Source: Panacibacter ginsenosidivorans | GTDB taxonomy: Bacteria; Bacteroidota; Bacteroidia; Chitinophagales; Chitinophagaceae | Assembly (NCBI RefSeq): GCF_007971225.1 | Contig: NZ_CP042435.1 | Location: forward strand, 1,987,501 to 2,051,500 | Length of the DNA stretch: 64,000 nucleotides | Direction: 5' to 3' | In this document: one piece after another, positions 29,277 through 39,258 of the stretch | Layout: each line of letters starts with the position of its first letter | How positions within the stretch are numbered: the stretch's first letter is position 1 | Translations under genes and position numbers: made by a program | Notes under the pieces: generated by a model | The model's database searches: none | What the model saw: the letters and a program-made list of their open reading frames with translations, nothing else | What the model was told of the DNA's origin: nothing

Positions 29277-30323
29277 ATGAAAGAAGTGCAGAACATAAGG
29301 CATTTAAGCCTTGGTGAATTGGAGAATTATTTTGAAGAAATGGGCGAAAAAAAATTTCGTACCAAACAGGTGTATGAATGGCTGTGGCAAAAACATGCAC
29401 ATAGTTTTGCTGACATGACCAATCTTAGCAAAGAGCTGCGTACAAAACTTGGTGAACAATTTTCTTTACCTGCATTAAAAATAGATGCGACACAATACAG
29501 TGCAGACGGCACTGTAAAGAGCCGCTTTAAAACATATGATGGCCACCTTGTAGAAGGTGTTTTAATACCAACAGACGAAAGAAAAACGGCTTGTGTTTCT
29601 TCTCAGATCGGGTGCAGCTTAAGTTGCAAGTTTTGTGCTACCGGTTATATGGATCGCAAAAGAAATTTATCGTTCGATGAAATATATGATCAGGTTGTTT
29701 TAATAAATCAGCAGAGCGAAAGAGTATACGATAAAAAATTATCCAACATTGTTTTCATGGGAATGGGTGAACCATTGCTTAATTACAATAATGTAATGAA
29801 GGCCATTGAACGTATTTCTGCGGAAGATGGTTTATTTATGAGCCCAAAACGCATCACTGTGTCTACGGCGGGTGTTGCAAAACAAATAAAAAAACTGGGC
29901 GATGATAATGTGCGTTTTAAACTCGCTTTATCATTGCACGCTGCTAATGATACGAAGCGTAACGAAATAATGCCGATCAATGAGACTAATAACATCAAAG
30001 CATTAATTGATGCGCTGAACTATTTTTACAAGCAGACCAAGAATGAAATAACTTTTGAATATATTCTTTTCCAGAATTTCAACGACAGTCAGAAAGATGC
30101 GGAGGAACTTATTAAAATCTACAGGCAGGTTCCTGCAGATCTCATCAACATTATTGAATACAATCCTATTGATGCATTCAGGTTCTCAAAACCGGATGAG
30201 GATACTATACAGAACTTTATGAATTACCTGGAAGCAAACCGTGTAAATGCAAGGCTAAGAAGAAGCCGCGGTAAAGATATTGATGCTGCATGCGGGCAGC
30301 TTGCAAATAAAGACAGGGATTAG
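29277..30323 (+). CDS. rlmN: 23S rRNA/tRNA adenine-C2 methyltransferase RlmN
   Basis: Radical-SAM enzyme that methylates C2 of A2503 in 23S rRNA and A37 of some tRNAs. 348 residues. The iron-sulfur triad is Cys113, Cys117 and Cys120 (CSLSCKFCATG); GMGEPLLNYNNV and ITVSTAGV are family motifs. The second methyl-shuttling Cys is in DAACGQL near the C-terminus. Complete. The RsuA-family gene follows after 48 bp, so an RNA-modification operon is likely. Confidence 0.97.
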   Translation: MKEVQNIRHLSLGELENYFEEMGEKKFRTKQVYEWLWQKHAHSFADMTNLSKELRTKLGEQFSLPALKIDATQYSADGTVKSRFKTYDGHLVEGVLIPTDERKTACVSSQIGCSLSCKFCATGYMDRKRNLSFDEIYDQVVLINQQSERVYDKKLSNIVFMGMGEPLLNYNNVMKAIERISAEDGLFMSPKRITVSTAGVAKQIKKLGDDNVRFKLALSLHAANDTKRNEIMPINETNNIKALIDALNYFYKQTKNEITFEYILFQNFNDSQKDAEELIKIYRQVPADLINIIEYNPIDAFRFSKPDEDTIQNFMNYLEANRVNARLRRSRGKDIDAACGQLANKDRD

Positions 30324-30371
30324 AATTTACACATCACTTATTACTGTTGCAAAACAGCAAAACAACATAAC

Positions 30372-31505
30372 ATGGCAAAAAACGCATTTGAAAAGTTTAT
30401 TAACCAGGCACCAAAAGGCGCTAAGAAAAAAGAAGCTCTGCGCCAGGAAAAAAGAAAGATCAAACAGGAATTAAAAAAGAAAGGTGAAGAAGAAAGAAGA
30501 TTAAATGCAGAAAAATATCGACTGGTAACAAATAGAGACGTAAGAAACAAAGTACAAAATTCAGGTGAAAAAGATTTTGGAAAAAAGAATATCGAATTAA
30601 ACAAGTCGAAAAAAATTGAAGAAACAAAACCATCTTCATTTAATGAAAAACGACAAACAGCAAACGCTAAACCAGCTCCACGTTACAAACAAGGCAAGCC
30701 TGTAAAACAAACTTACCAGCAGATAACGCAAAAACAGCAAACCGAAAAAGAAAGCAGCGAAGAACAGATGCCACTGAATAAATTCATTGCTCATGCGGGT
30801 GTCTGCGGTCGCCGCGAAGCTGCGCAATTTGTGAAAGAAGGCAAAGTGCAAGTGAATGGTGCTATTGTTTTTGAACCTGGCTATAAAGTATCAAAGAACG
30901 ATGCAATATTGTTTAAAGGCAAAGCTTTGTTCCTACAGAAAAATCTGGTGTACATTCTTGTAAATAAACCCAAAGATTATATAACCACTGCAAAAGATCC
31001 CGAAGGCAGAAAAACAATTCTCGATCTTTTAAAAGGCGCTACGCAGGAACGTATTTATCCTGTGGGCCGTTTGGATAGAAATACTACCGGCGTTTTACTC
31101 ATGACCAATGATGGTGAGCTTGCACAAAAACTTACACACCCTTCTTACGAAATAAAAAAGATATACGAAGTAAGGCTTGATAAGCCTGTCGCAAAAAAAG
31201 ATATGGAAGCCATACTTGCAGGCATTACACTTGAAGATGGTTTTATAAATGCAGATGCAATTTCTTATGCAGACTCCAAAGATAAAAGCGTTGTAGGCAT
31301 TGAGATACACAGCGGCCGCAACCGCATTGTCCGCCGCGTATTCGAACATCTTGGTTACGATGTAAAAAATCTTGACCGCGTTATGTTCGCTAATCTTACC
31401 AAGAAAAATGTTGATCGTGGCAAGTGGCGTTTTCTCAATGACAAAGAAGTACGTTTATTGAAATACATGAACCAATCTTTTGTAAGAGCTAAAAAAGAAA
31501 AGTGA
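30372..31505 (+). CDS. RsuA/RluB-family pseudouridine synthase with basic N-terminal extension
   Basis: Converts a uridine in rRNA to pseudouridine. 377 residues: a Lys/Glu/Gln-rich, low-complexity extension (1 to about 130), then an S4 RNA-binding domain (MPLNKFIAHAGVCGRREAAQ) and a PsuA catalytic domain with the active Asp in PVGRLDRNTTGVLL. The extension is much longer than in E. coli RsuA/RluB and probably adds non-specific RNA affinity. Target site is not predictable. Follows rlmN in the same direction. Confidence 0.9.
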   Translation: MAKNAFEKFINQAPKGAKKKEALRQEKRKIKQELKKKGEEERRLNAEKYRLVTNRDVRNKVQNSGEKDFGKKNIELNKSKKIEETKPSSFNEKRQTANAKPAPRYKQGKPVKQTYQQITQKQQTEKESSEEQMPLNKFIAHAGVCGRREAAQFVKEGKVQVNGAIVFEPGYKVSKNDAILFKGKALFLQKNLVYILVNKPKDYITTAKDPEGRKTILDLLKGATQERIYPVGRLDRNTTGVLLMTNDGELAQKLTHPSYEIKKIYEVRLDKPVAKKDMEAILAGITLEDGFINADAISYADSKDKSVVGIEIHSGRNRIVRRVFEHLGYDVKNLDRVMFANLTKKNVDRGKWRFLNDKEVRLLKYMNQSFVRAKKEK

Positions 31506-31597
31506 TTTTTTTGAGCCATGCTGATGTAGTTCTATTTAACATCGTTGCGTCGCACACTTGTACAGTTTAATCTTTATTGAGCAACTCAAGTTCCATC
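31506..31597 (+). repeat. Core repeat at 31544-31563 (+)
   Basis: Half unit starting at the stop of the preceding gene: TTTTTTGAGCCATGCT, ATTTAACATC, core GTTGCGTCGCACACTTGTAC, then TTATTGAGCAAC. It fills the gap between two pseudouridine synthase genes. Confidence 0.85.
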
Positions 31598-32320
31598 ATG
31601 AGCAAGCATAACAAACCAATAATAATTTTCGAGAACGAATATTTTGTAGCCATTAATAAACCAGGCGGTTTATTAAGTGTTCCTGATCGAATGCAGTCTG
31701 AACCTTCTTTAAAAGACATGCTCTTAGCACAATATGGCAACATTTATACAGTGCATCGCTTGGACAAAGGCACCAGCGGTGTTATTGTTTTTGCAAAAGA
31801 TGAAGTTACTCACAAACAACTTTCCCAATTATTTGAAAGCCGTGAAGTAGAAAAATATTATGTAGGTCTTGTGCATGGCCAAATGATGAATGAAAGCGGC
31901 AGTGTTGATGCACCAATGATGGAGCATCCCGGCAAGAATGGCAAAATGGTTACTAATCAAAAAGGAAAGCCTGCCCTTACAGATTACGAGGTGCTGGAAA
32001 GTTTTAAACTATTTTCCTGGTTAAAGTTTCGCATACATACGGGTCGTACACACCAGATCCGTGTACACATGCAGCACATAGGTCACAGCATTGTATGTGA
32101 CGAATTATATGGAAGCGCTGATCCTATTTTACTCTCTGCACTAAAACGAAAATTTCATTTATCGACAAAAGACGAAAGCGAAAGACCATTGCTTTCACGT
32201 TTAGCGCTCCACTCCTCTTTGCTCAAGTTTACTTTGAATGGGAATCATTATGAATTTGAAGCTGAACTCCCCAAAGATCTGAAAGCGGTTTTACAGCAAT
32301 TAAGAAAAATTCAAAAGTAA
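31598..32320 (+). CDS. RluA-family pseudouridine synthase
   Basis: 240 residues from the ATG at 31598; a TTG at 31577 would add seven residues inside the repeat's inner arm and is unlikely. The catalytic domain has the invariant motif HRLDKGTSGVIVF (Asp nucleophile) and RIHTGRTHQIRVHM. No S4 domain, so it resembles RluA/RluC-like small members. Target rRNA or tRNA uridine unknown. Confidence 0.9.
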   Translation: MSKHNKPIIIFENEYFVAINKPGGLLSVPDRMQSEPSLKDMLLAQYGNIYTVHRLDKGTSGVIVFAKDEVTHKQLSQLFESREVEKYYVGLVHGQMMNESGSVDAPMMEHPGKNGKMVTNQKGKPALTDYEVLESFKLFSWLKFRIHTGRTHQIRVHMQHIGHSIVCDELYGSADPILLSALKRKFHLSTKDESERPLLSRLALHSSLLKFTLNGNHYEFEAELPKDLKAVLQQLRKIQK

Positions 32321-32567
32321 ACCCCCCGCTTTTGGAATTATTCTAAATCAGATAATTTATTATTTTATAAACTAATAAGTGTATTAATAACACTTATTTA
32401 AAATATTCCCTGTTTTGGTTAATATCAAGGCAGTAAAAACCGCGCCGGAAGGGTAATATTGCAAGGTCGGAAGATTAGGATTTAAAGAATTATATATAAA
32501 GATTTTGCCTCACGGGCAATTTATGGTTGACGGAGGTAATGTCTATTACCTCCCTTTTATTTCAACC
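32321..32567. other. 247-bp convergent gap without the core repeat; small hairpins
   Basis: One of the few long gaps with no core repeat. It holds an AT-rich hairpin (32374-32398, AATAAGTGT arm), a promoter-like AT stretch near 32480-32500, a short TTGCC/GGCAA hairpin near 32505-32520 and a terminator-like hairpin at 32532-32553. A small RNA could run from about 32490 to 32562, but nothing proves transcription. Confidence 0.4.
32532..32562 (+). terminator. Hairpin with plus-strand T tract
   Basis: GGAGGTAAT (32532-32540) pairs with ATTACCTCC (32545-32553), followed by CTTTTATTT. It lies over 200 bp past the pseudouridine synthase stop, so it may end a separate short transcript. Confidence 0.6.
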
Positions 32568-33887
32568 TCACTGAATAACTGGTTTTATTCCCGCTGCATT
32601 TATTTTTTCACAGATAAATTTCCCGATAGCCTTTCCTTCAACCTGCCCGCTTTCAATGGCATCCCTGAAATGAATACCACCGTACAATCTTGAAATAGCA
32701 GCTTCCGCTGCAGCCTTCCTGAATGAACTAAATGTTCTTGGCTTTAACTCAAACATTTCTTCTGAGTTGTCTGTAAAAGAAAAATTATCACCCAGTAAAT
32801 ATGTAAGCACTTCTGCTGATGCTGTTGAAACAACGCTATGCCCGCTTGTATATTCAGGAAATGGAGGAGTTTGTAAAAGTGGTTGCCATTTTAGATCTAT
32901 GTATCTGTTAATATATGTCTCAGGTCTTATTCTATTACTTCTATATTTCTCGTCCCAGCAACTGATAAATGCATCCATTAATGTTACTGCTTCTATGGCA
33001 TGTATCTGAATAGTTTTATCGAAATCAAGTTTTGCCTTTTTTGCTGCTATTGCAGTTATGTTCATCCAATGCCCTCCCGGACTGATTTTTTTAAATCCAA
33101 TCATCATGTGCCCCTCGCTTGCAACAGCAAAAGGATTACAATCCCAAAAGCCTGCAACATTCAATTGCTCCTGTGATGGATTTTTTGATACATCATACAC
33201 TTCTCTGGCTAATGCATAAAACTTAGTACCACTGTCTTTACTGAACTTTTCAGGCGGTGCAGGAACAAACTGGTTGCAACTATCAATAACAAGCGTTTTA
33301 ACGGTTTTCCAGTTTGGCTCCACTGCTTCCATGTAAGAGGGTGGCGTTGGGAACCAATAGCCATCGCCTTTCAAAGGCGTGTAACGTAATCTTGTACTTA
33401 ACTTTCCATAATCATCTTGTTTCGACCATGCAGCGATCTGCGCTGCCACAGATTTTGCCACTGCAACAGAACTGTCAATAACACTCTGCTTTATTTTATG
33501 CTTTTGCAATAATTCAATAAATGTCTTTTCATTTTCTTCCAGCATGTAACCGGAAGGCAATAATAATCTTCCGCTTTCATATACACAATACAATGCGGCA
33601 ATATGGTAATCATATGAAGTCTTTGGCGTAGTAATTACTACTGGCGTATACCTCTTAATAAATGATGAAGGCGCTACAATTGCGTTATTATTTTGTGATA
33701 CAATATCGTAAGCACCCAATGTGCAATATGCATAATAACGGCTTGCGGCAGGCGGATTTACCACGTCATGCAGCATTACCATTGACAAAGAAAAAACAGC
33801 GGGCTGCATCAAATCTTCATATGCAATTTTCTTTTGCGCATACAAACTATTTGATGCAAGCAGTAAGATTACAATTAATTGTTTCAT
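32568..33887 (-). CDS. Vanadium-dependent haloperoxidase-like protein (PAP2 fold)
   Basis: 439 residues from the ATG at 33887, which starts a signal peptide (MKQLIVILLLASNSLYAQ). The C-terminal PAP2/haloperoxidase domain has SNRIRPETYI, the oxyanion-binding PEYTSGHSVVSTASAEVL and a distal GGIHFRDAIESGQ with the catalytic His. Such proteins bind vanadate or phosphate; whether this one oxidises halides or acts as a phosphatase is not decided by sequence. It follows the VCBS/ASPIC gene, with which this family is often paired in Bacteroidota. Confidence 0.85.
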   Translation of the reverse strand: MKQLIVILLLASNSLYAQKKIAYEDLMQPAVFSLSMVMLHDVVNPPAASRYYAYCTLGAYDIVSQNNNAIVAPSSFIKRYTPVVITTPKTSYDYHIAALYCVYESGRLLLPSGYMLEENEKTFIELLQKHKIKQSVIDSSVAVAKSVAAQIAAWSKQDDYGKLSTRLRYTPLKGDGYWFPTPPSYMEAVEPNWKTVKTLVIDSCNQFVPAPPEKFSKDSGTKFYALAREVYDVSKNPSQEQLNVAGFWDCNPFAVASEGHMMIGFKKISPGGHWMNITAIAAKKAKLDFDKTIQIHAIEAVTLMDAFISCWDEKYRSNRIRPETYINRYIDLKWQPLLQTPPFPEYTSGHSVVSTASAEVLTYLLGDNFSFTDNSEEMFELKPRTFSSFRKAAAEAAISRLYGGIHFRDAIESGQVEGKAIGKFICEKINAAGIKPVIQ

Positions 33888-34073
33888 TACACGAAATAAA
33901 ATTTTTTGTTTACAAACTTTTGTGGTTCTGTTAAGCTTTAGTTGTGTCACTCACTTGTACGTTCAGGAAAAACTTCGACAATCGACCATCAGCTGTCGAC
34001 AGATCTTATACAGTACAAGAGTGCGACGCAACGGCTGATGCCATAAGAAACAAAGGACTGGTTCATAAAAATT
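33888..34073. repeat. Facing pair of core repeats
   Basis: Cores at 33941-33960 (+, TGTGTCAC subtype) and 34013-34032 (-, TGCGTCGC subtype). The spacer contains the dyad-rich ATCGACCATCAGCTGTCGAC. The right arm ends GGACTGGTTCATAAAAATTT at the stop of the VCBS gene. Confidence 0.85.
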
Positions 34074-37000
34074 TTATTGCATCTTATAAAACTGCATTGG
34101 CCCATCAGCAACGCCGATCAATAAATATTTTTCATTGTTTACAGTAATAACTTCTGCAGATTTTACATCGCCTTTTACTGAAAGACCTGATTGCGTTTGC
34201 GCCACATAGGCAAAGTTGCCTCTGCCATCACCTTTCAGCAAGCACCCATAATTGGCATCAATTGCGCCGATCTTCAACCGATTATCAGAACGATTGCCAA
34301 GCAACAGCAGATCCTGCTTTCCATCTTTATCAAAATCATTAACAATGACCTTTGTTACCACCGAAAACTGTGCCTCTAACGGTAACATTATCTTTTCAAA
34401 CTTACCATTGCGGTTGAGATAACAGACCGTGTTACATTCAGTGGCCGTAAGCTTTCCGGCCTTTGCCATATCGTCGGCACTAAAAATATCTTTCATCGTT
34501 GCAGTAGAATAATCTTTATACGATGTAAATTTTTTTCGCATGGGGTAGATCTGTTCATTCAATTCATCGCGGCTAACAAAAGGATAACTTGTTCCCTCCA
34601 CATAACAATTCAAAAAAGGGTCGATAGAACCGTTGCCATCAAAATCTGCAAAGTATAATTCAGCAGGTTCCTTCTCTGAAAAATGTATTTGTGTGTTACG
34701 ACCTACATTGCCTGCAATAATATCCTGCCTGCCATCACCATCAACATCTGCAATGTTTAAAGAGAACCATAAACCATTATCAGGCTTGGTGAAGTATTCA
34801 TTTGTTTTATCAACAAAACCATTTGTTGTATTAATGAAAACACTTACCGGCATAAATTCGCCGCAAAGCACCAAGTCTTTTGTTCCATCATTATTAAGAT
34901 CAGCCCACTGTGCATCAGTAACCATTCCTATATCACTAAACGAAGTATTTACAATGGTGAATTTTCCTTTACCATCGTTGCTTAATAGATAACTCACCGG
35001 CGTCATTGGATAACGACCAGGCACCACACGACCGCCAACAAAAAAATCTATATCGCCGTCATTATCATAATCGCAGGCACGCACACAACTTTTTGAACTG
35101 GCGCTTACATCAGGCAATGCATCTGTTGACAATACAAAATTCCCTTTCCCATCATTCATGTATAATTCATCCTGCAGCGCCGCAGTATTTGGCTGAAATA
35201 AAGAGTAACCCCCTTTGGCAACATAAAGATCAACAAATCCATCATTGTTTACATCTGCAAATGTTGCTGCGCTTGTAGCACTAATATTTTCATCGCCGAT
35301 ATTCAATCCTTTAACAGCAGTGAAGTTTCCATCTTTTTGTTGCAGATAAAGTGCGCCGGGTTTATTTCTGTCACCACTTATAAAAACATCCTCAAGTCCA
35401 TCTTTATTTACATCTGCCTGCGCAGTTACAGGGCCTGTCTTTGAATACATGAACATCATTAATTGCTGTCTCTTGAAATCATTTTCATCAAAAGATTCAT
35501 TCTTGTAGTTAATGATATTTTTTGTTTTTGAAAATATAGTTGCAGCTACTGCGTTTGAATTTATAGATGGTTTTGTATCCTTATACTCAATAGCTATTTT
35601 TTGATTAGCAGTAACATTGGTAAGCAGTTGCGCTGTATTATCAGGCCAAATAATTTTTACAGAATCAATTTTTGGATTATCACCCAAACCAAAATGTTGA
35701 ATGGTTGACATGCAGGATAAATAACCACGATTAGGATTTACTTCTTCATACTGCGTCGTACCATTACTGTACACATAAATTTTAGAACCAACAGCATTTA
35801 TATTAGCTCCTTTATATTTTAATTTCACAGAGAGATAAGCAGCTTTTTTTTGGTCTTCCTCCATGTTTTGATATACCGCAGCATTACTGTTTATATGATT
35901 CACTACCAGGTCAAGATCACCATCATTATCAAGATCTGCATATACTGCACCACTTGAAATACCAGACTCTGTCATGCCCCAATCATTTTTCATATTTGAA
36001 AAAGTAAGATCATGATTATTTTTAAAAATATAATTATACAAAGTTGTGGAAGGCATCGCTGTTACCAGATCCATCATCTTTGAAGGCTCCCGATCCATTG
36101 CCTTTTTTATTTTATAATCGCCCCAGTAACGCAGAAAATCTTTGTTGGTATAATCGCGTAAATATCCATTTGTGATAAACAAATCTTTATAACCATCATT
36201 GTCAAAATCTGCGAATAACGGGCTCCAGCTCCAGTCTGTATTAGAAACACCGGATGCCTGTGCAATCTCACTAAATGTGCCATCACCATTATTCAGGTGC
36301 AGCATGTTGCGCATATATTGCTTATACAATTCCTGCGACTGCATCAATTGAAATGATTCATAATTCTCCTGCAACTGTAATAATTTTTGTCGCCGGTTAT
36401 CTTCGGGTAACATATCCAATGTCATGATATCAGGCAACGCATCATTATTGAAATCAACAATATCTACACCCATAGAAAATTGGGAAAGATGCGTTAAACA
36501 TTGCTGCGATTCTTCTTTAAAAGTTCCATCATGATTATTGATGTACAGGTAATCAGGTTCGTTGTAATCGTTGGAAACGTAAATATCCTGCCAGCCATCT
36601 TTATTTACATCAGCAACGGCGATGCCGAGGCCAAACGTAAGTGGGTTGCGTCTTATACCGCACTTGCCGGAAACATCTGCAAAATGATTATTTTGATTTT
36701 CGTATAATTTATTACCCGACAAAGAATCAACATCATTGCGATAGCGGGCAAGCTCCATGTTATCTATTTTCTTAGTGCTGTGGTTCAGTAAGAACATATC
36801 AAGATCACCATCATTATCATAGTCGAAGAATGCAGCCTGCGTGCTGTAACTTTTATCATCAAGACCAAACTGCTTTGCTTCCTCAGAAAATTTTAAATTT
36901 CCTTTATTAATGAATAATTGATTCCGTCTTTGATCATCACTTACTTTACCCGAATAACAAACATAAATATCCAGCAAACCATCACCATTTACATCTGCCA

Positions 37001-37352
37001 TTGTAACACCGGTTTTCCATGCGTTGTTTCTTCCTTCCACACCGGCTTCTTTTGTAATGTCTTTAAACTTCATTCCGCCAAGGTTGAGGAAAAGTTTATT
37101 TGGTTTCATGTTGGCAGTAAAAAAAATATCTTCAAGGCCATCACCGTTTATATCGCCAACAGCAACGCCTGCACCATTGTAGAAATATTCATACGCCAGT
37201 ACATTAAGGTTTTCTGTTTCACTTATTTCGTTTACAAATTTTACGTTTGTTTCTTTGGGAGATAATAATTGAAACAATGTTTGCTGTGCTTTTGAAACAG
37301 CACAAACAAAAACCATTACTAAAAACAGGCACACTTTATACAAACACTTCAT
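34074..37352 (-). CDS. Exported VCBS/FG-GAP repeat protein with ASPIC/UnbV domain (CRTAC1-like)
   Basis: 1092 residues with a signal peptide (LFLVMVFVCAVSKAQ). Many Ca-binding FG-GAP/VCBS blades of the form DxNGDGxxD occur throughout (for example DINGDGLEDIFFT, DVNGDGLLDIYVC, DYDNDGDLDMFLL, DVDGDGRQDIIAG). An ASPIC/UnbV domain lies between the two propeller halves at about 515-600 (GSKIYVYSNGTTQYEEV, HFGLGDNPKIDSVKIIWPD). Probably a surface or periplasmic propeller. It lies between SusD-like and haloperoxidase-like genes; role unknown. Confidence 0.87.
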   Translation of the reverse strand: MKCLYKVCLFLVMVFVCAVSKAQQTLFQLLSPKETNVKFVNEISETENLNVLAYEYFYNGAGVAVGDINGDGLEDIFFTANMKPNKLFLNLGGMKFKDITKEAGVEGRNNAWKTGVTMADVNGDGLLDIYVCYSGKVSDDQRRNQLFINKGNLKFSEEAKQFGLDDKSYSTQAAFFDYDNDGDLDMFLLNHSTKKIDNMELARYRNDVDSLSGNKLYENQNNHFADVSGKCGIRRNPLTFGLGIAVADVNKDGWQDIYVSNDYNEPDYLYINNHDGTFKEESQQCLTHLSQFSMGVDIVDFNNDALPDIMTLDMLPEDNRRQKLLQLQENYESFQLMQSQELYKQYMRNMLHLNNGDGTFSEIAQASGVSNTDWSWSPLFADFDNDGYKDLFITNGYLRDYTNKDFLRYWGDYKIKKAMDREPSKMMDLVTAMPSTTLYNYIFKNNHDLTFSNMKNDWGMTESGISSGAVYADLDNDGDLDLVVNHINSNAAVYQNMEEDQKKAAYLSVKLKYKGANINAVGSKIYVYSNGTTQYEEVNPNRGYLSCMSTIQHFGLGDNPKIDSVKIIWPDNTAQLLTNVTANQKIAIEYKDTKPSINSNAVAATIFSKTKNIINYKNESFDENDFKRQQLMMFMYSKTGPVTAQADVNKDGLEDVFISGDRNKPGALYLQQKDGNFTAVKGLNIGDENISATSAATFADVNNDGFVDLYVAKGGYSLFQPNTAALQDELYMNDGKGNFVLSTDALPDVSASSKSCVRACDYDNDGDIDFFVGGRVVPGRYPMTPVSYLLSNDGKGKFTIVNTSFSDIGMVTDAQWADLNNDGTKDLVLCGEFMPVSVFINTTNGFVDKTNEYFTKPDNGLWFSLNIADVDGDGRQDIIAGNVGRNTQIHFSEKEPAELYFADFDGNGSIDPFLNCYVEGTSYPFVSRDELNEQIYPMRKKFTSYKDYSTATMKDIFSADDMAKAGKLTATECNTVCYLNRNGKFEKIMLPLEAQFSVVTKVIVNDFDKDGKQDLLLLGNRSDNRLKIGAIDANYGCLLKGDGRGNFAYVAQTQSGLSVKGDVKSAEVITVNNEKYLLIGVADGPMQFYKMQ

Positions 37353-37639
37353 GAGGCTTAAAATTATACTTTAAGTAAAGCATTTTATGATGTTTGCAAG
37401 TTAGCTGATAAATGATATACAGTACAAGTGAGTGACACAACAGGCGATGCCCAAAGTAAAAAAAGCTGGTAACAAAATCTTAAAAATTATTTTGATACAA
37501 GCTGCAACAAGCATGGCATCTTCGTTGCGTCGCATTTCGTTCATCTTTAGTATAAATATTTAGCATTAAAAAAAGAGACAAGGTTGAAAACAACCCTGTC
37601 TCATGTCCATGCTAAGGAAACACTGCTTGTGAAACGATA
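37353..37639. repeat. Two core repeats pointing away from each other, plus terminator
   Basis: Core 37422-37441 (-, GTACAAGTGAGTGACACAAC) and degenerate core 37524-37543 (+, GTTGCGTCGCATTTCGTTC). This is the only pair in the window with outward (everted) order. The SusD-like gene's terminator follows to the right. Confidence 0.75.
37568..37602 (-). terminator. Intrinsic terminator after the second SusCD pair
   Basis: Near-perfect 12-bp stem (GAGACAAGGTTG with CAACCCTGTCTC, 37575-37602) and, on the minus strand, a run of T from 37574 leftwards. It lies 37 bp past the SusD-like stop. Confidence 0.88.
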
Positions 37640-39247
37640 TTATTTATCCCACCAAACCCTTGATGTAAAAGTATCTCCACCTGCTAAATTGGCCACGGCA
37701 GCAGCATAGTTTGCGCCATTGGTAGAAGGTTCAGATACGTTATAAGGAATTCTTCTTGGTATGGTACCATTTGAGAAACCATTTGGATATACTACCGGTG
37801 TAAGAACAGGGTATCCTGATCTTCTCCAGTTGCACCATGTTTCAATAAAGTTGAACAATGTGCCTGTAGCAACCCAATATTGTGTGTTGATCTGCTCTAA
37901 TGCAGTTTCTGTTGTACCACTTAGCGGATTTGCAGCAATAAAAGCAGGAACAGCAGCAACAGCAGCAGCAATTGCAGCATCGCCTGCAGCAGCGCTATTG
38001 AATTGAGCAAGAGAAGCAATGGCAGCAGTAACACCATTTTGGTAATGCTCTGCAGCAGTTGTGCTGCCTACATTCCAGCCCCTTACTTTAGCTTCTGCAA
38101 GTAACAATTCAGTTTCTGCATAAGTGAGTATAAAGTTTGCACCACTTCTGTCGAGATAGATGGATGTGGTAGGACGGGAATATTTACCATCAGGTGCAAT
38201 ATCATCTCCGCTACCAGTGCTGCCGGGATAACCAGCATAGCTTCTGATGTCAGTAGCACCGCCATTTAGATCATAACCATTGGGTAATCCAATCTGAATT
38301 CCCGGAGTTCTGTCGCCTGCAAGATCCTGATTAGAATTATTCGCAAGACCAGCCTGCGCTACTTCAGTAACTACACCTACACGTGGATCTTCAGTTTCGT
38401 TAAGATAGTCAATGAAAGTCTTGCTCCAACGAACTTCCCTGTAATCATCCGGTACCCGTAAAGCGCCTGTTGTGTTGTTTCCATAACCAGTGCTATTGTC
38501 ACATTTAACTTTAGCATTGTCATCTATACTTGTAAAAGTACCACCTGCAGCAGCTTTCTCTGCCCATGACTGTGCAGTAGCAGGGTCAACTTTAGTAAGA
38601 CGCATAGCTAATTTCAGCATTAATGAATAACCGAATTTTTTCCATTTGGTTATATCGCCGCCATAAATAACATCTGCAGAAGGCACGTCTTTACTTGCAT
38701 CAAGACCATTGATGGCAGTTTCCAGTTCACTTAGCATTGAATTATAAATGTCCTGCTGCGCATCATATTTTGGTGCACTGATTCCTTCTTTTCCTCTTAA
38801 TGCTTCGGAATAAGGAACATCACCATAACAATCTGTAACCTTTGATAAGCAAACTATTTTTACAATAGTACCTATGTTATAAAGATTTGTATAGTTCTCT
38901 TTGTCTCTTGTAAGGTTCTGCATTTCAAAAGCAAGACTTGCAGCACGATATTGTTCGCTCCATGTTCTTCCTTTATAGGCATCAAAACTTCCTGAAGCAA
39001 CATACTTATCGCCATTTCCATAGTAAGAAAAAGTAGAAGCTAATACCTGAGGCCACATGCTTTGGAATAACAGTTGCGTATAGCCTGACTGAGATGCCTC
39101 ATATTCAGACTGCGACAACAGATAATTGGGATTGAAAACATCGGCACTCGTCTGGTTAGGGTCTGTATTGATCTCTGCAAACTCCTTTGTACACGCAGAC
39201 TGGAATAATGCCGAACCTAAAAATATATATATCAGTACTTTTTTCAT
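37640..39247 (-). CDS. SusD-like (SusD/RagB superfamily, type 2) lipoprotein
   Basis: 535 residues; lipoprotein signal ending FQSAC (Cys19) followed by TKEFAEINTDPNQ, the typical start of the divergent SusD-like subgroup that pairs with short-CarboxypepD SusC proteins. ILTYAETELLLAEAKVRGW and WCNWRRSGYP are shared with that group. An Ala-rich stretch (about 405-430) is unusual but probably a loop. It lies 11 bp after the SusC-like gene; ligand unknown. Confidence 0.9.
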   Translation of the reverse strand: MKKVLIYIFLGSALFQSACTKEFAEINTDPNQTSADVFNPNYLLSQSEYEASQSGYTQLLFQSMWPQVLASTFSYYGNGDKYVASGSFDAYKGRTWSEQYRAASLAFEMQNLTRDKENYTNLYNIGTIVKIVCLSKVTDCYGDVPYSEALRGKEGISAPKYDAQQDIYNSMLSELETAINGLDASKDVPSADVIYGGDITKWKKFGYSLMLKLAMRLTKVDPATAQSWAEKAAAGGTFTSIDDNAKVKCDNSTGYGNNTTGALRVPDDYREVRWSKTFIDYLNETEDPRVGVVTEVAQAGLANNSNQDLAGDRTPGIQIGLPNGYDLNGGATDIRSYAGYPGSTGSGDDIAPDGKYSRPTTSIYLDRSGANFILTYAETELLLAEAKVRGWNVGSTTAAEHYQNGVTAAIASLAQFNSAAAGDAAIAAAVAAVPAFIAANPLSGTTETALEQINTQYWVATGTLFNFIETWCNWRRSGYPVLTPVVYPNGFSNGTIPRRIPYNVSEPSTNGANYAAAVANLAGGDTFTSRVWWDK

Positions 39248-39258
39248 TTCAACTGTTT

